Positions 8,265-18,028 of a stretch of 22,755 nucleotides of DNA are shown piece after piece. This DNA is from a virus: positions 1 to 22,755 of the IMG/VR virus record IMGVR_UViG_3300025120_000603; one strand, written 5' to 3'. Under the pieces are notes generated by a model. The model was not told the DNA's origin, made no database searches, and saw nothing but the letters and a program-made list of their open reading frames with translations. Made by a program: the position numbers and the translations under genes. Every line of letters starts with the position of its first letter. Position 1 is the first letter of the stretch.

Positions 8265-11200
8265 TTATGATTCTAATTTAACTTTTACTGCAAATATTTT
8301 ATATTCAGTAGCTGACCATAAAACTTGAGTAGTTTCTTTAGGTATTGCAAATTTCCCAGTAAGTCCATTTAAATCCTGAACATAGAAATATACCCAATAG
8401 AACTTTGGAAGACCTTCTCCAACATTAGTTCCATCATATCCTATTTCTAAGTACCCATCAGTTGATATACTTATACTAAAATAACTATTACTTTGAGTAG
8501 TATTATCAACATCTACAGACCAAGCATTAACAGCATTTCCTGAACCAAACTCAGCCCCACCTCCAGCACTGACAAATTCAAGTGTTGAGAGAGATACTGA
8601 AGTTCCATCCAATATATCTGAACCAACTCCATTTCTAAATTGAGCTGCGGATTCTACTGCAGTTGGAGATGCTGAGTATCCATTGCTAAATGTTTTTACT
8701 GATGTACCATTAGTAAAAATACTATTATTACCTGGGTTTGGTGTTGGATTTGGTAATGAGATAGAGGAATCTAAAGAATAAAAGGTTGAAGCAATATTAT
8801 ATTCTGGTATTTTATTATATAAAGAATGAGTTATCCCAGATACAGCATATGGGAAGTTAATATCTATAGCAGGTTTAATATTGAAAGAGGCATCTCCAAT
8901 AACCGTTGTTCCCGCTGTTGTAATAGATGAAGTAATGTCAAAATTTAAATAAATATTATCTTTAGAATTTGATCTTTCAAGTACTTGGGGATTTGCATTA
9001 CGTTGGAATTTAATTCTGTCAGGATCACCAATAGTTGATCCTCCTTCTTTAGTTATGGTCCATTCACTAGTAACATCATTATTACCTTGAGTAATAACAC
9101 TTATATTATTTAAATCGAAATCATAAATAACATCACCAAATTGGTTGGTTGGAAGTAATCTAGTATATCCGTTACCCATATCCTGCTGAGAGCTTGAAAT
9201 ATCTATTATATCTCCATTATTAGTGCCTTCATTCCAGTTCCATATAAAATCTGTTGTTGGGCTAGTGTAATAGGCTATATCGGAAGTTGAATTGGAGACG
9301 GTGTTATATACTTTAAAACTTGTTGGTGTATTTGCAATTCCAGCTGATGTAGATTGAACCACAGTGTTACCTATTGTTTCACCTACACTATTTTTAGCAT
9401 AAGCTGTAATATAATAGGTTGTGGAGGCTATTAAACCATCAAAATCTCCATCAAAATTATTTGGAGGCAATAGTGGGGTTATAATTGTTTTTGGATTTAA
9501 TGTAACCGTAGAATTAGTTCCAAAGTAAAATCCTTTTTCTGTTAGGTTGCTACTTCCTGTAGAAGTAATATTTCCATCTACAATTATCTCAGTTTGGCCA
9601 ACAGAAGATGGAGTTAATGTTGTAACCGAGGGTGCAGATGGTGGTTGTGCGAATGATGTAAATATTGATATATATCCATTTTGAGGATCATTTGAAGTAT
9701 TAATAAAAGCTGATTGGGAGTATTCCAAATCAGAATACATTCTAATTTTGTAATTTGCTAATTGAAAATTTGTATTCTTAAATTGATCACATTCTTCATT
9801 TAATTCACCATTAGTAACTAATATATCAGAACCACTAAATTCTCCATTGTAAAACTCAGCTTGATCATCCTGTATTGTAGTTATGCTACCTGATAATGAA
9901 GGGGTTGTTACACTCCAGCTTTGGGTTATATTATATCTGTTATTTGGACCTTGTCCTAATGATCCAGATGGGGATGTTGTAGTACTATTAAATTCATTAA
10001 ATGAACCTCCAGCTCCTCCTGATATTGCAGAAATTGGAATTGATCCTGATATTAAAAGTTCTTCTTGGCTAACTTGAGGTTGAGAATATTTATTTCTTTC
10101 TAATAAATGTTGTTTAATTACTATACCAGATGCTAAACCTGTTCTAGCAGGTATAAAATCTTTTATCATTTTAAATAATGAATTGTCAAAGAATTTTATT
10201 AACCTAACAAAATCAGTTAAATCATATTGTTTAATATATTTTTTAAAATATTCTTCACTTAAATCATTTAAATCAGGGTAATTGTCTCCTGTGAATCTTT
10301 CAGATGGATCACCTATATAATCACCAATATTAAAATGACCCATTTGTCCTATAATATCATCATTAATTTGGTTTTGTGGAGAAAATGCTACTTCTAAATA
10401 GTTTATATTATCAGTATAGGATGCACTTGCTTCTGTTATTTGATTTAATTTACGTATTGGGGATAAAGTATTCCCTGTTGGTAAATGATCTTTTTCAGAT
10501 CTAATCTTATCTGTGATTCTATTTTTTATTCCTGCTGCTGGTTGGTCTAAAAAGAAATATTCAGTATTAGTAGAATATGAAGAAGTATTGTTAAAATAAA
10601 ACTTACTATCACTTGCAAAAGATGAAGTAGTAGTCCAAGATCCTGTTACTCTAGGATGGATTGAGGTTTGGTTTAAAGTTCCATCAGCCAATGAATTTGC
10701 TTTTACTAATTCACTTCCTAAAGCTGCTCTAAATATTAATTGGTCAGGTGCACTATTAATTCCATTACCTTCAAAAGATAAAGGATTCATTATAAAATCT
10801 TTAAATACACTTTCACTTATTATAGTATTGTAATATCTTATTTCTTGTAAAGATCCTGAAAATGAGGGTTGGGTAGATGAAGTAGCAAAGTATGCTATAG
10901 TAGATGTAGACCAAGTTCCTGAATTTATATTTGAAGATGAAATATAACCTATAGAAGTTCCATCATTTCCGTTGTATATTTTATTAGCAGCAGTTAATTC
11001 AAAACCATTTGAACTACCACTTGTTATCATTACGGACCACCAACCTTTATCAAAAAATGGTAAATATATGCTTGCAGAGTTATTAGCTGTAGAAGTATTT
11101 GGAATCCATTTTAGATTAGCGTATTGGTAATATGGATCTTTAATAGAACCATTATATAACGAACTACTTGTTAAACCCGATCCTGTATATTCTAAAACTA

Positions 11201-13550
11201 AATCTGATATTAAAGTAGAGCCATTATATAAACTAAATAAAGATTGTGATAAATTTGTTGGAGGAAATTCCTCAGCTTTAAATCTAAATTGTACTGTAGA
11301 TGGTCTATCACTTATAGCATTCCAATCACTATTTACAGCCCAGGATGAGGATACAAAATTATTTGATGTATTAAAAGCATAATTAAAATTATTTTGATAT
11401 AAATCGTAATCATTAGCGTTAACTTGATCTTTACCGCCGAATTCAGATATTCTTAATATAGTATCAGGTATACCATATGATGTTATCAACGCTCGTAATC
11501 CAGCTAAAGTTCCTTTTGATTTGAGCAGGTATGGTATATTGTGATATAGTCTTTTATACAAAGATTTATTAGCATCATCTAAAGATGTGACCGATGATAT
11601 ATTTAGTATGTCTTTTTCTTGTAATAAAAATTCAATTTCGTTTGTAGTACCTCCTCCTTGCTTTGGGATAATTCCATCATCATTTAATAATATCCTATCT
11701 CCAACTTTATAACCACTACCTCCTAATATTGTAGTAATGTTAGATATACTTCCATCTGCAGCCACTGTAAATTGTAGTGTTGCTCCTTGACCTTTTGAAA
11801 CTGATATTATCCCACTATCTACTAAAAGGGTGTATGTTCCAGGGACACCATCATTTGCATAATACGTTTCACCTGATGGTGGGTAAGAAATTGAAGAAGA
11901 TAATTGGTTATCTACTGGGGATAATGCTCCTACATTGCCTTGAGGTAATATAAGGTTATCTATAAATTCTTTTCCTGTAGGTACAGGGGTAGTAAAACTT
12001 GCTTCAGGGTAAGGAAATAAAGAACCATTAGGAGTTATACCTAAAAACGCTGTATATAGTTCTGAGTTAGAGAAATTATTTTGATATAATTTAACTCCAA
12101 AATCTTTTATAGCATCAGATACTAAATCTTTACTAACCCCAAAATCTAATCTGTTATCCGCATTATATTTTTGAGTAATATCCTTTGTGTATAACCAAAC
12201 ATTATCATAATACTGAGCAACCATATCAACAAATAAATCATATTGTTTATTTGCAGGATCTTCTCTTAAATATTCTGGTATTGATTTTAGTAATTGATCT
12301 GGGTTAGCATTATCATAGTTAGATGCTGATAATAATTGACCCCCAAAATATACATTATTTTCATTTGCACTACCTAACCAAGTTAGAACTTGAGAACTAG
12401 TAGAAGGTAATAAAATGTAAGGTGGTAAAGATGTAGCTCTTTCACCTACACCTATTACTAGTTTTGGGTAAGCAGCAGAACCACTACTATAATACATAAA
12501 ATATTCAAATTTATCAAAATTATCTATAACATTTGATATCTTTTTATCTTCTATTAATTTGGTTGTTTCTGAACTGGTTACGTTTGTGAATGTGTTAGAG
12601 CTAGATGTATAAGATTCTATTAATCCTACTTTATAATAAAAATTTTCTATACGTGTTTGAGCTGAGCTAAAATTAATAAAATTATTAAAATCTGTATAAT
12701 CTACACTTATATTAATAGCTGACTGGGATAATAAACTATTTACTTGGTTTTGGGAACCTGTAGATGCACCACTGGTAATATCCGTATAAGATAAAGGTTG
12801 GGATGAATTATTAACTTGACCCTTAATTGGTATGTTAAAATTTGGACCTTGGATTTGTGTAAAATCCGTAAGTTCAATTGTTTCCGGGGGATAATTTACT
12901 AAAAAAGCTTCGGGTTCATTTAAAGTAGTAACAACCCATAATGTAGATCTTAAATCAAATTGAATAGGGAGAGGTTCATATAATTTAATTATTATAGTAG
13001 GGTTATCGGTTGTTTCATTAGCTAAATTAATATTATTAGCTATAACTAAATTATTAGAACCAAAATTAAGGTAAAAGTCTACAAAATAATCTTGGTTATC
13101 TCTAAAATCAATAAACTTATTAGATTCTGATACTATATTTATATCTTCAGTACTATCTAATCTAATTTCGGTTCTATCTGAAGATATTTCGGAAATAAAA
13201 AGGGTTGAGTTTGAATTGCCTATTTCATTATTTAAAAAATTATAATATGCTACATACCCTCCATTATCAAATCCTAAAGTTGTTACATCATCACCTGGGG
13301 AGATGTTAAATTGTGATATTTTTGGGATTGGTTGAGAAGCAGCTTGTCCATCTTCTTGGACATTGTATCTAACATAATTATAATTTTCTGATATTATATT
13401 ATTATTTAAATCATATATAAAAAATTCAATTGAGCTTTCTAGACTTACAAATTGAGTATCAATAGATGATGATGCTATTAGATTTTCATCTTGAGGTTCA
13501 TAAGTTTGGAGCTCAAACGTAATAGGATTAACTTTTGAAATTTCAACCAT
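8265..13550 (-). CDS. Giant multidomain tail/baseplate protein, 1761 aa
   Basis: By far the longest gene in the window. N-terminal region (1-650): blocks such as FNNFINFSSAQTRIENFYYKVGLIE and, near 440-510, IPEYLREDPANKQYDLFVDM and LDFGVSKDLVSDAIKDFGV, which I remember from large marine phage tail proteins. Near residues 660-705 it has LYKRLYHNIPYLLKSKGT, ALITSYGIPDTILRISEFGG. Residues about 730-930 look like a LamG/concanavalin-type beta sandwich (VQFRFKAEEF, WWSVMITSG, GSLQEIRYYN). A helical segment follows at about 1080-1170 (EEYFKKYIKQYDLTDFVRLI, FKMIKDFIPARTG). An Fn3-like domain lies at about 1303-1397 (APSVTTLTPSS, TTYYITAYAKNSVGE). The C-terminus is another beta-rich region. LamG and Fn3 modules in tail proteins usually bind glycans or act as surface adhesins. 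It starts 1 nt after the 179-aa gene. By position and size it may replace T4 gp7; that is inference. Confidence 0.8.
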   Translation of the reverse strand: MVEISKVNPITFELQTYEPQDENLIASSSIDTQFVSLESSIEFFIYDLNNNIISENYNYVRYNVQEDGQAASQPIPKISQFNISPGDDVTTLGFDNGGYVAYYNFLNNEIGNSNSTLFISEISSDRTEIRLDSTEDINIVSESNKFIDFRDNQDYFVDFYLNFGSNNLVIANNINLANETTDNPTIIIKLYEPLPIQFDLRSTLWVVTTLNEPEAFLVNYPPETIELTDFTQIQGPNFNIPIKGQVNNSSQPLSYTDITSGASTGSQNQVNSLLSQSAINISVDYTDFNNFINFSSAQTRIENFYYKVGLIESYTSSSNTFTNVTSSETTKLIEDKKISNVIDNFDKFEYFMYYSSGSAAYPKLVIGVGERATSLPPYILLPSTSSQVLTWLGSANENNVYFGGQLLSASNYDNANPDQLLKSIPEYLREDPANKQYDLFVDMVAQYYDNVWLYTKDITQKYNADNRLDFGVSKDLVSDAIKDFGVKLYQNNFSNSELYTAFLGITPNGSLFPYPEASFTTPVPTGKEFIDNLILPQGNVGALSPVDNQLSSSISYPPSGETYYANDGVPGTYTLLVDSGIISVSKGQGATLQFTVAADGSISNITTILGGSGYKVGDRILLNDDGIIPKQGGGTTNEIEFLLQEKDILNISSVTSLDDANKSLYKRLYHNIPYLLKSKGTLAGLRALITSYGIPDTILRISEFGGKDQVNANDYDLYQNNFNYAFNTSNNFVSSSWAVNSDWNAISDRPSTVQFRFKAEEFPPTNLSQSLFSLYNGSTLISDLVLEYTGSGLTSSSLYNGSIKDPYYQYANLKWIPNTSTANNSASIYLPFFDKGWWSVMITSGSSNGFELTAANKIYNGNDGTSIGYISSSNINSGTWSTSTIAYFATSSTQPSFSGSLQEIRYYNTIISESVFKDFIMNPLSFEGNGINSAPDQLIFRAALGSELVKANSLADGTLNQTSIHPRVTGSWTTTSSFASDSKFYFNNTSSYSTNTEYFFLDQPAAGIKNRITDKIRSEKDHLPTGNTLSPIRKLNQITEASASYTDNINYLEVAFSPQNQINDDIIGQMGHFNIGDYIGDPSERFTGDNYPDLNDLSEEYFKKYIKQYDLTDFVRLIKFFDNSLFKMIKDFIPARTGLASGIVIKQHLLERNKYSQPQVSQEELLISGSIPISAISGGAGGSFNEFNSTTTSPSGSLGQGPNNRYNITQSWSVTTPSLSGSITTIQDDQAEFYNGEFSGSDILVTNGELNEECDQFKNTNFQLANYKIRMYSDLEYSQSAFINTSNDPQNGYISIFTSFAQPPSAPSVTTLTPSSVGQTEIIVDGNITSTGSSNLTEKGFYFGTNSTVTLNPKTIITPLLPPNNFDGDFDGLIASTTYYITAYAKNSVGETIGNTVVQSTSAGIANTPTSFKVYNTVSNSTSDIAYYTSPTTDFIWNWNEGTNNGDIIDISSSQQDMGNGYTRLLPTNQFGDVIYDFDLNNISVITQGNNDVTSEWTITKEGGSTIGDPDRIKFQRNANPQVLERSNSKDNIYLNFDITSSITTAGTTVIGDASFNIKPAIDINFPYAVSGITHSLYNKIPEYNIASTFYSLDSSISLPNPTPNPGNNSIFTNGTSVKTFSNGYSASPTAVESAAQFRNGVGSDILDGTSVSLSTLEFVSAGGGAEFGSGNAVNAWSVDVDNTTQSNSYFSISISTDGYLEIGYDGTNVGEGLPKFYWVYFYVQDLNGLTGKFAIPKETTQVLWSATEYKIFAVKVKLES

Positions 13551-13551
13551 T

Positions 13552-14091
13552 TTATGTTTTTGCCCTCCTTAATTTATCTGCTGCTGCTGCTCCCTGTGAT
13601 TTTATTGAATTACTTGAAGAATCTATTTCAGATACTTTGTTAGAAAAGCTTTCAGCAATGCCTCCATTATTATTACTATTACCATTACTTCCTCTAGTGT
13701 TTGAGTTTGGATTAAGTCCTATATCAGCTAATTCATTAGTAGCAAGTGGATTTGGTAAAAGTGAGTTAACCGATTCTTGTTGGGATTGTAATAATTCCTT
13801 TCTTAAATTAGCTATTTCTAGTTGTAAAGCTTCTATTAATTCATTACCTTCATCAAAATTTATATATTCACTACTAGTTTTTATTAAAAATTCATGGGAA
13901 TTGGTTTCTCCTAATTCGTTTATTTGGTAGAATAATTCAGTATATAAATCAAAAAATTCTTGAACTGTAGGTTGGGCATCAAGTTGTTCTTGAATATTTT
14001 GTACTCCAAGTTCATTAAAAGAGGTATCTATAATTTTATTATAGGGTCTCTTAGCAAAAACTTCCTTATTTAATTTTATATTTTCTTCCAT
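13552..14091 (-). CDS. Coiled-coil structural or accessory protein, 179 aa
   Basis: Function unknown. Residues 1-75 form a patterned region (KRPYNKIIDTSFNELGVQ, TVQEFFDLYTELFYQI, TNSHEFLIKTSSEYINFDEG) that I remember from hypothetical proteins in marine T4-like phages. Residues 78-105 are a Leu/Glu/Gln-rich heptad-like helix (ALQLEIANLRKELLQSQQE) suggesting a coiled coil. After it comes a low-complexity Asn/Ser/Gly linker near 125-145 and a short basic C-terminus (ADKLRRAKT). The ATG shares one base with the stop of the 390-aa gene (TAATG). The giant gene starts 1 nt after its stop, so it is probably translated together with that gene. It could be a chaperone or assembly adaptor for the giant tail protein; that is only a positional guess. 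Confidence 0.68.
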   Translation of the reverse strand: MEENIKLNKEVFAKRPYNKIIDTSFNELGVQNIQEQLDAQPTVQEFFDLYTELFYQINELGETNSHEFLIKTSSEYINFDEGNELIEALQLEIANLRKELLQSQQESVNSLLPNPLATNELADIGLNPNSNTRGSNGNSNNNGGIAESFSNKVSEIDSSSNSIKSQGAAAADKLRRAKT

Positions 14092-15263
14092 TATAATGCG
14101 TTTACTACTTTAAAGTAATAACTATCATCTAATATAAGTGTAGAACCGTTAATGTTAGTTTTAATACAAACCTTATAATATCTTTCGGGTTCTAGACCAT
14201 TCATATACACATCAAAATAATTTCCTTCACTATCAGAACTTAATTGTGTATATAATGTACTATAATCTACGACAAATTCGTCGGTATCCAAATCTTTTAT
14301 AGCATAATATGAAGCTGTTGGTAAATAATCAGTTCCGGTAAATCGAGATGCAGTAGTCCACACAGCAGGTGGATATTTAGGTGCAACATTAAATCTAAAT
14401 CGGTTTACACTTTGTGGGGTAAATAAACCTGGATTTTCTGCTAATGAAGATACTAAATTAGTAGTTTTAACTATACTAGCAGTAGCGGAACCTGTTAATA
14501 CACTGTTATAATCTCTCCATTTAAATTCTAATTCTGGTGGGTATATAGTATTTGTATCAACACTATAAAACTGCATTACAGGTTGGATTTGAGTATTAGT
14601 ATTCCACTCAACATTATTTTCCCATTTTGTAATAAAACCATAATTAGGAAGTGAAGCAGAACTATTAACACCTAAAGAACTACTATACCATAATGAAACT
14701 ACAGTTTTAGCATTTACTTTTAAATCTTTACTTGTTCTTGTATCAAATGATTGTGTTACAGCATATAAAGTACCATCTGACCCACTATAATACCATGAAC
14801 CTCCACCTTGCATTACATAATTTAGATTTGTAGAACTTGTAATATAATGATTAGTACTATCTGAACCACTTAAAGTCCAAGATATACCTGAATTTTTAAA
14901 TTGGGGGGAATACCAATTAGTACCATCTGTAGTTAATGGTTGGTCTAAATATGTTCCTGTACCATTCCACCAATATTGAGCTGTGGGGTGTACTGAGAGA
15001 TCCGTTGATTCTACTACACCTTGGGCAGTTGCTATATATGATCTAAAATCTACATCCCATTGTTTTCCTTTAATTTTATTATTAATAACATCTTCTATTT
15101 CATCTTGAACAAATTCTGTTAGAAATCTTGCTACTTGGGGATTAGATGCTACAGCTATATTTAAATTAGAAATTTGGGTAATAGGATCTATTCCCGTATT
15201 CATATCAGGGAAAAATGAATATAATGTAGCGTCTTTATATGGAAAAAGTTTATATACAGCCAT
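14091..15263 (-). CDS. Structural tail/baseplate protein, 390 aa
   Basis: A 390-aa protein beginning MAVYKLFPYKDATLYSFFPD. This opening resembles phage structural proteins with DNRLRE-type beta domains, where an N-terminal strand pattern K-D-[AT]-[TF]-[LI] is followed by a small G/N-rich turn. The middle is rich in Trp, Tyr, Ser, Thr and Gly (WWNGTGTYLDQP, GGGSWYYSGSDG), as in beta-sandwich or carbohydrate-binding-like modules. The C-terminal part has FRFNVAPKYPPAVWTTASRF and MNGLEPERYYKVCIKT, the latter like the last strands of an Fn3 fold. No catalytic motif is seen. It starts 3 nt after the 161-aa gene and overlaps the 179-aa gene by one base. The placement just after gp6 suggests a wedge or baseplate-peripheral part. 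Alternative: a fibre-attachment protein. Confidence 0.7.
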   Translation of the reverse strand: MAVYKLFPYKDATLYSFFPDMNTGIDPITQISNLNIAVASNPQVARFLTEFVQDEIEDVINNKIKGKQWDVDFRSYIATAQGVVESTDLSVHPTAQYWWNGTGTYLDQPLTTDGTNWYSPQFKNSGISWTLSGSDSTNHYITSSTNLNYVMQGGGSWYYSGSDGTLYAVTQSFDTRTSKDLKVNAKTVVSLWYSSSLGVNSSASLPNYGFITKWENNVEWNTNTQIQPVMQFYSVDTNTIYPPELEFKWRDYNSVLTGSATASIVKTTNLVSSLAENPGLFTPQSVNRFRFNVAPKYPPAVWTTASRFTGTDYLPTASYYAIKDLDTDEFVVDYSTLYTQLSSDSEGNYFDVYMNGLEPERYYKVCIKTNINGSTLILDDSYYFKVVNAL

Positions 15264-15266
15264 GTT

Positions 15267-15752
15267 TTAAAATGTTGAATTATCTGGTAATGTTTCTGGG
15301 GTAAATGAATTTTCGTATTTGTTTCCAATTGAAGGTAAGTATCGGTGTAACATAGTATTAACAATAACTCCCTTTGTATCCATTAAAGGGCCCGTTGGAG
15401 TTTCTGTTTGGTATATACCTGAAGGAATATTATGAGCACCCGCAGTTGTTCTATTAGGACCTCCATCAGGGTTAGGATTTTCAACATCTAAACTGGTTCC
15501 TCCTGGGGTTTTGTTAAAAATGTTTTGGGGTGAAAGTTGAGTTCCATTTATACCATATGCACTATTAGGGCTTGCTTCTTCTTGATAATTATCTAAATAA
15601 GTATTACTTGGAGAATATTTATGATCATGGTTATATTGTGGAAAACTATTAGGTCCTCCTAAAGGTCGAGGATTATCAACATCATAACTAGTTTGATTAG
15701 CTGATCTAAAAGTATTATTTATTGCAAAAGGGTTTATTGGTGCTAAAGCCAT
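15267..15752 (-). CDS. Pro/Asn/Gly-rich repeat protein, 161 aa
   Basis: Unassigned function. The distinctive feature is a duplicated 12-residue motif: DVDNPRPLGGPN at residues 24-35 and DVENPNPDGGPN at 89-100. Each is preceded by [T/G]-T/S-S-[YL] and followed by a His-containing segment. The protein is low in charged helices and probably extended. Near the C-terminus VIVNTMLHRYLPSIGNKYE may be a short ordered element. It lies 12 nt downstream of gp6 and 3 nt before the 390-aa gene, so it is likely a small virion component. Extended Pro/Asn/Gly proteins in baseplates often act as linkers between wedge subunits, but nothing here proves that. Confidence 0.68.
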   Translation of the reverse strand: MALAPINPFAINNTFRSANQTSYDVDNPRPLGGPNSFPQYNHDHKYSPSNTYLDNYQEEASPNSAYGINGTQLSPQNIFNKTPGGTSLDVENPNPDGGPNRTTAGAHNIPSGIYQTETPTGPLMDTKGVIVNTMLHRYLPSIGNKYENSFTPETLPDNSTF

Positions 15753-15764
15753 GATTTTTAAATT

Positions 15765-17621
15765 TTATAGTGGTACTACTTTTCCTATAATATCAGTATT
15801 AGGATATTTAATTTCAAATATACTTGCATCTAAACTAGGATATATTATTTGGTTTTGGGTTGCTCCTTCTACATCATAAGCATATTGAGAATATCCTGAA
15901 GAGGTTCCTGCTTTATTTGATATAAAAATATTTTTAACTGTTTGAACTCCTTCTATTTTATCTAATCTAACAAATATTTCATTTACCATAATAGGTTGAT
16001 TTACCTGCCAATTATTTATATTAAAGTATTCTTGTAAAGATTCGATACAAGATAATATTACTTGACTATTTATAAAATTAGGTAATACTATTATTTCAAA
16101 ATTTAATTTAATGTTTATTATGTATACATCTTTTATTTCAATACTATCACCAACCATTTTATACTGGGAGAGATAAGTTCTTAAGTTTTTCTTTAAAGCT
16201 TCAGTAGCTGTAGCAAATTGACCTTCACTATTTTGTGATAAAATATATAAACATAAGGTTTCAAGTGTAGCTGATTGGTTATCTAATTGTGGTTTTTCAA
16301 TATATGCTTTAGATACTACACCAAATTCAGAAGGCATACTTAAAGATCTAATCATATAATCATCTAAGGTAACTGTTCTTTGTTGAGTTGTAGTTTGGAT
16401 TATTGTGTTTTGTCTTATTTCTTCATCTGTATCTCCTCCTCTACCTCCAGAAGCAGCGTCTGAATTAAGAGATGCTAGAGTTCCAAATATATAGTTTGCG
16501 GTGTTACTATCTAAGTTAATAGTATTAAATGTTGTATTAGTAGTATCTAAGGTAGTTAAATCCCCTCCAGGGACATTAGATTCAACACCACCACCTGTTA
16601 GATATCTTACTGTTAAAGTAGTACTAGAAGGTGCTATACCATAAGTATCTGTAAATAAGAAATTTGTAGGTGAGTAAGCAGTTGTAAGTTTGTTTTGGTT
16701 AAATGGTAAGCCTATACCTACATTATTAGGATTAGGTATTATTACCTCATCTATATCATTAGGGTTCCCAGCCCCAAATTGAATTTGTAGGTTTGTTTCA
16801 GAAGTGTGTCTTGTAGCAAAACGTCTTTGCACTTTTTTAAGTTGGAGAAGGAATGGTACATCTCCTGCATCTGCTACATTATTAGGATCATTTACATTAG
16901 TATTAGCTATATTATCATAAACCATTTCTTGACCTAGATAATCTACTTCATACCATGTATTACCATCTGAATCTATTATATCTAGTATTCCTATTATATT
17001 ATTTGAAGTAATATTAATTGTTTGAAATTGTTGTGGGGTTGTAAATGCAAAAGTTTCTGTATTGACGTTTGCAGAAATAGCATTTCTTTTTTTTGTTAAA
17101 AGATAATATTCTGGGTTATCTCCTGATATTTGGTATATTTGAATTGTAGTAGGATCTAAAGAACTAGAGATGGTAAAATCGCAACTGTCTTCAATTAAAA
17201 ATCCTATGTTTGGGTTTAATGAAGAAGCTATAGTGCTATTTTCTCCTATAGTTAAAGCATAATCAAAATCAGGTACATATTCATTACCTACTAATTTTGA
17301 TGGAATTTGTTGATATAAATCTATTGTAACTTGAGCTGCTCCTGTAGATTTTGGTTTATATCCAAACATATAAGCCAATTCATATAAGTTATTTGTTTGT
17401 CTAGCAAATTGAGTAAATGTTTCTTGTAGTTGGTTATCTAAATAAAATGACATTACATCACCTACGTAAGCTGCTTGTTCCATAAACATCATTCCAGGTG
17501 ATGTTGGAGTAAAATCATTGTAGGTGTTAGGGAAATAAGTCTGTGAGAACTCTACTAATTTAGCTCTAATATCAGAGAAATCTCTGTTTAAATATTTTAC
17601 GTCTCTATCTACTGTTGTCAT
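15765..17621 (-). CDS. 6: Baseplate wedge subunit gp6-like
   Basis: T4-type baseplate wedge protein gp6, a subunit of the ring that holds the wedges round the hub and transmits the sheath-contraction signal. Length is 618 aa versus about 660 in T4. N-terminal part: VKYLNRDFSDIRAKLVEF followed by TPTSPGMMFMEQAAYVGDV and SFYLDNQLQE, the usual opening of gp6 homologues. The Baseplate_J-type core is near residues 385-415, with GGRGGDTDEEIRQN followed by QRTVTLDDYMIRSL, matching the family pattern GG-x-D-x-E-x-x-R ... R-x-VT-x-x-D. The C-terminal domain (about 480-580) has the alternating pattern found in wedge gp6 dimer regions. Its ATG shares a base with the gp25 stop (TAATG), so the two wedge subunits are probably translationally coupled. 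No frameshift or missing block was seen. Confidence 0.92.
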   Translation of the reverse strand: MTTVDRDVKYLNRDFSDIRAKLVEFSQTYFPNTYNDFTPTSPGMMFMEQAAYVGDVMSFYLDNQLQETFTQFARQTNNLYELAYMFGYKPKSTGAAQVTIDLYQQIPSKLVGNEYVPDFDYALTIGENSTIASSLNPNIGFLIEDSCDFTISSSLDPTTIQIYQISGDNPEYYLLTKKRNAISANVNTETFAFTTPQQFQTINITSNNIIGILDIIDSDGNTWYEVDYLGQEMVYDNIANTNVNDPNNVADAGDVPFLLQLKKVQRRFATRHTSETNLQIQFGAGNPNDIDEVIIPNPNNVGIGLPFNQNKLTTAYSPTNFLFTDTYGIAPSSTTLTVRYLTGGGVESNVPGGDLTTLDTTNTTFNTINLDSNTANYIFGTLASLNSDAASGGRGGDTDEEIRQNTIIQTTTQQRTVTLDDYMIRSLSMPSEFGVVSKAYIEKPQLDNQSATLETLCLYILSQNSEGQFATATEALKKNLRTYLSQYKMVGDSIEIKDVYIINIKLNFEIIVLPNFINSQVILSCIESLQEYFNINNWQVNQPIMVNEIFVRLDKIEGVQTVKNIFISNKAGTSSGYSQYAYDVEGATQNQIIYPSLDASIFEIKYPNTDIIGKVVPL

Positions 17622-18028
17622 TATATGAAGTCTATTTCTAATGTATCGCTAATATTAGTGTTTATTACACTATAAATTAAAGATACGGTTATTGTGTTTA
17701 AATCTTCTTGTCTTAATATTTCTAAATTTCCTATAACTACATTTGGGAAAAATTCTTGAAGTTCACTTGTAATTCTTTCTTCAAGACCATCTAAATTATT
17801 ATCTGCGATTTGTTCAAAAACAAAATCTCTTAACCCACCACCAAATGTAGGATTTAAGGGACGTTCTCCTGGGTTAGTTAAAAAATAGTTTATTAAATTA
17901 TTTTTAATAGCAGCTCCTGTTGTATAGTTAGGTCTAAAACATGAAGGAGCATTAAAGGGTATATCTACTCCTACAGCTGCACTTTTGTCAAAGTCTATGG
18001 GTGATATTTGTTGCGCTCCAAATGCCAT
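17621..18028 (-). CDS. 25: Baseplate wedge subunit gp25-like
   Basis: Small wedge protein of the GPW/gp25 family, 135 aa versus about 132 in T4. In contractile tails and type VI secretion it sits in the wedge core and starts sheath assembly. The family hallmark is clear at residues 52-66: NPGERPLNPTFGGGL, with the conserved E-R-P (55-57) and the G-x-G turn, followed by RDFVFEQIAD. The C-terminal half has the usual strand pattern: EERITSELQEFFPNVVIGNL, then ITVSLIYSVIN and a final TLEIDF. It has one-base TAATG overlaps with both the 123-aa gene upstream and gp6 downstream. Together with gp6 it is the firmest evidence that this is a contractile-tailed phage. Confidence 0.94.
   Translation of the reverse strand: MAFGAQQISPIDFDKSAAVGVDIPFNAPSCFRPNYTTGAAIKNNLINYFLTNPGERPLNPTFGGGLRDFVFEQIADNNLDGLEERITSELQEFFPNVVIGNLEILRQEDLNTITVSLIYSVINTNISDTLEIDFI

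Noticed and set aside
13564-13570. AAGGAGG Shine-Dalgarno-like sequence before the 1761-aa gene
   Set aside because: It encodes the Leu-Arg-Arg-Ala end of the 179-aa protein and sits 13 nt from the ATG, too far for a normal site; other starts here lack such motifs, so it is probably coincidence.
13535-13930. Plus-strand open frames (for example here, 888-1142, 5508-5717, 9883-10077)
   Set aside because: They lie wholly or almost wholly opposite well-supported minus-strand genes, have no recognisable domains, and have skewed compositions expected from the antisense of Ser/Asn/Glu-rich coding sequence.
6439-16074. Canonical T4 late core TATAAATA on the minus strand at 6446-6439, 13143-13136, 16020-16013 and 16074-16067
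   Set aside because: All four lie deep inside coding sequence of Ile/Asn-rich proteins, far from any start, as expected by chance in AT-rich DNA.
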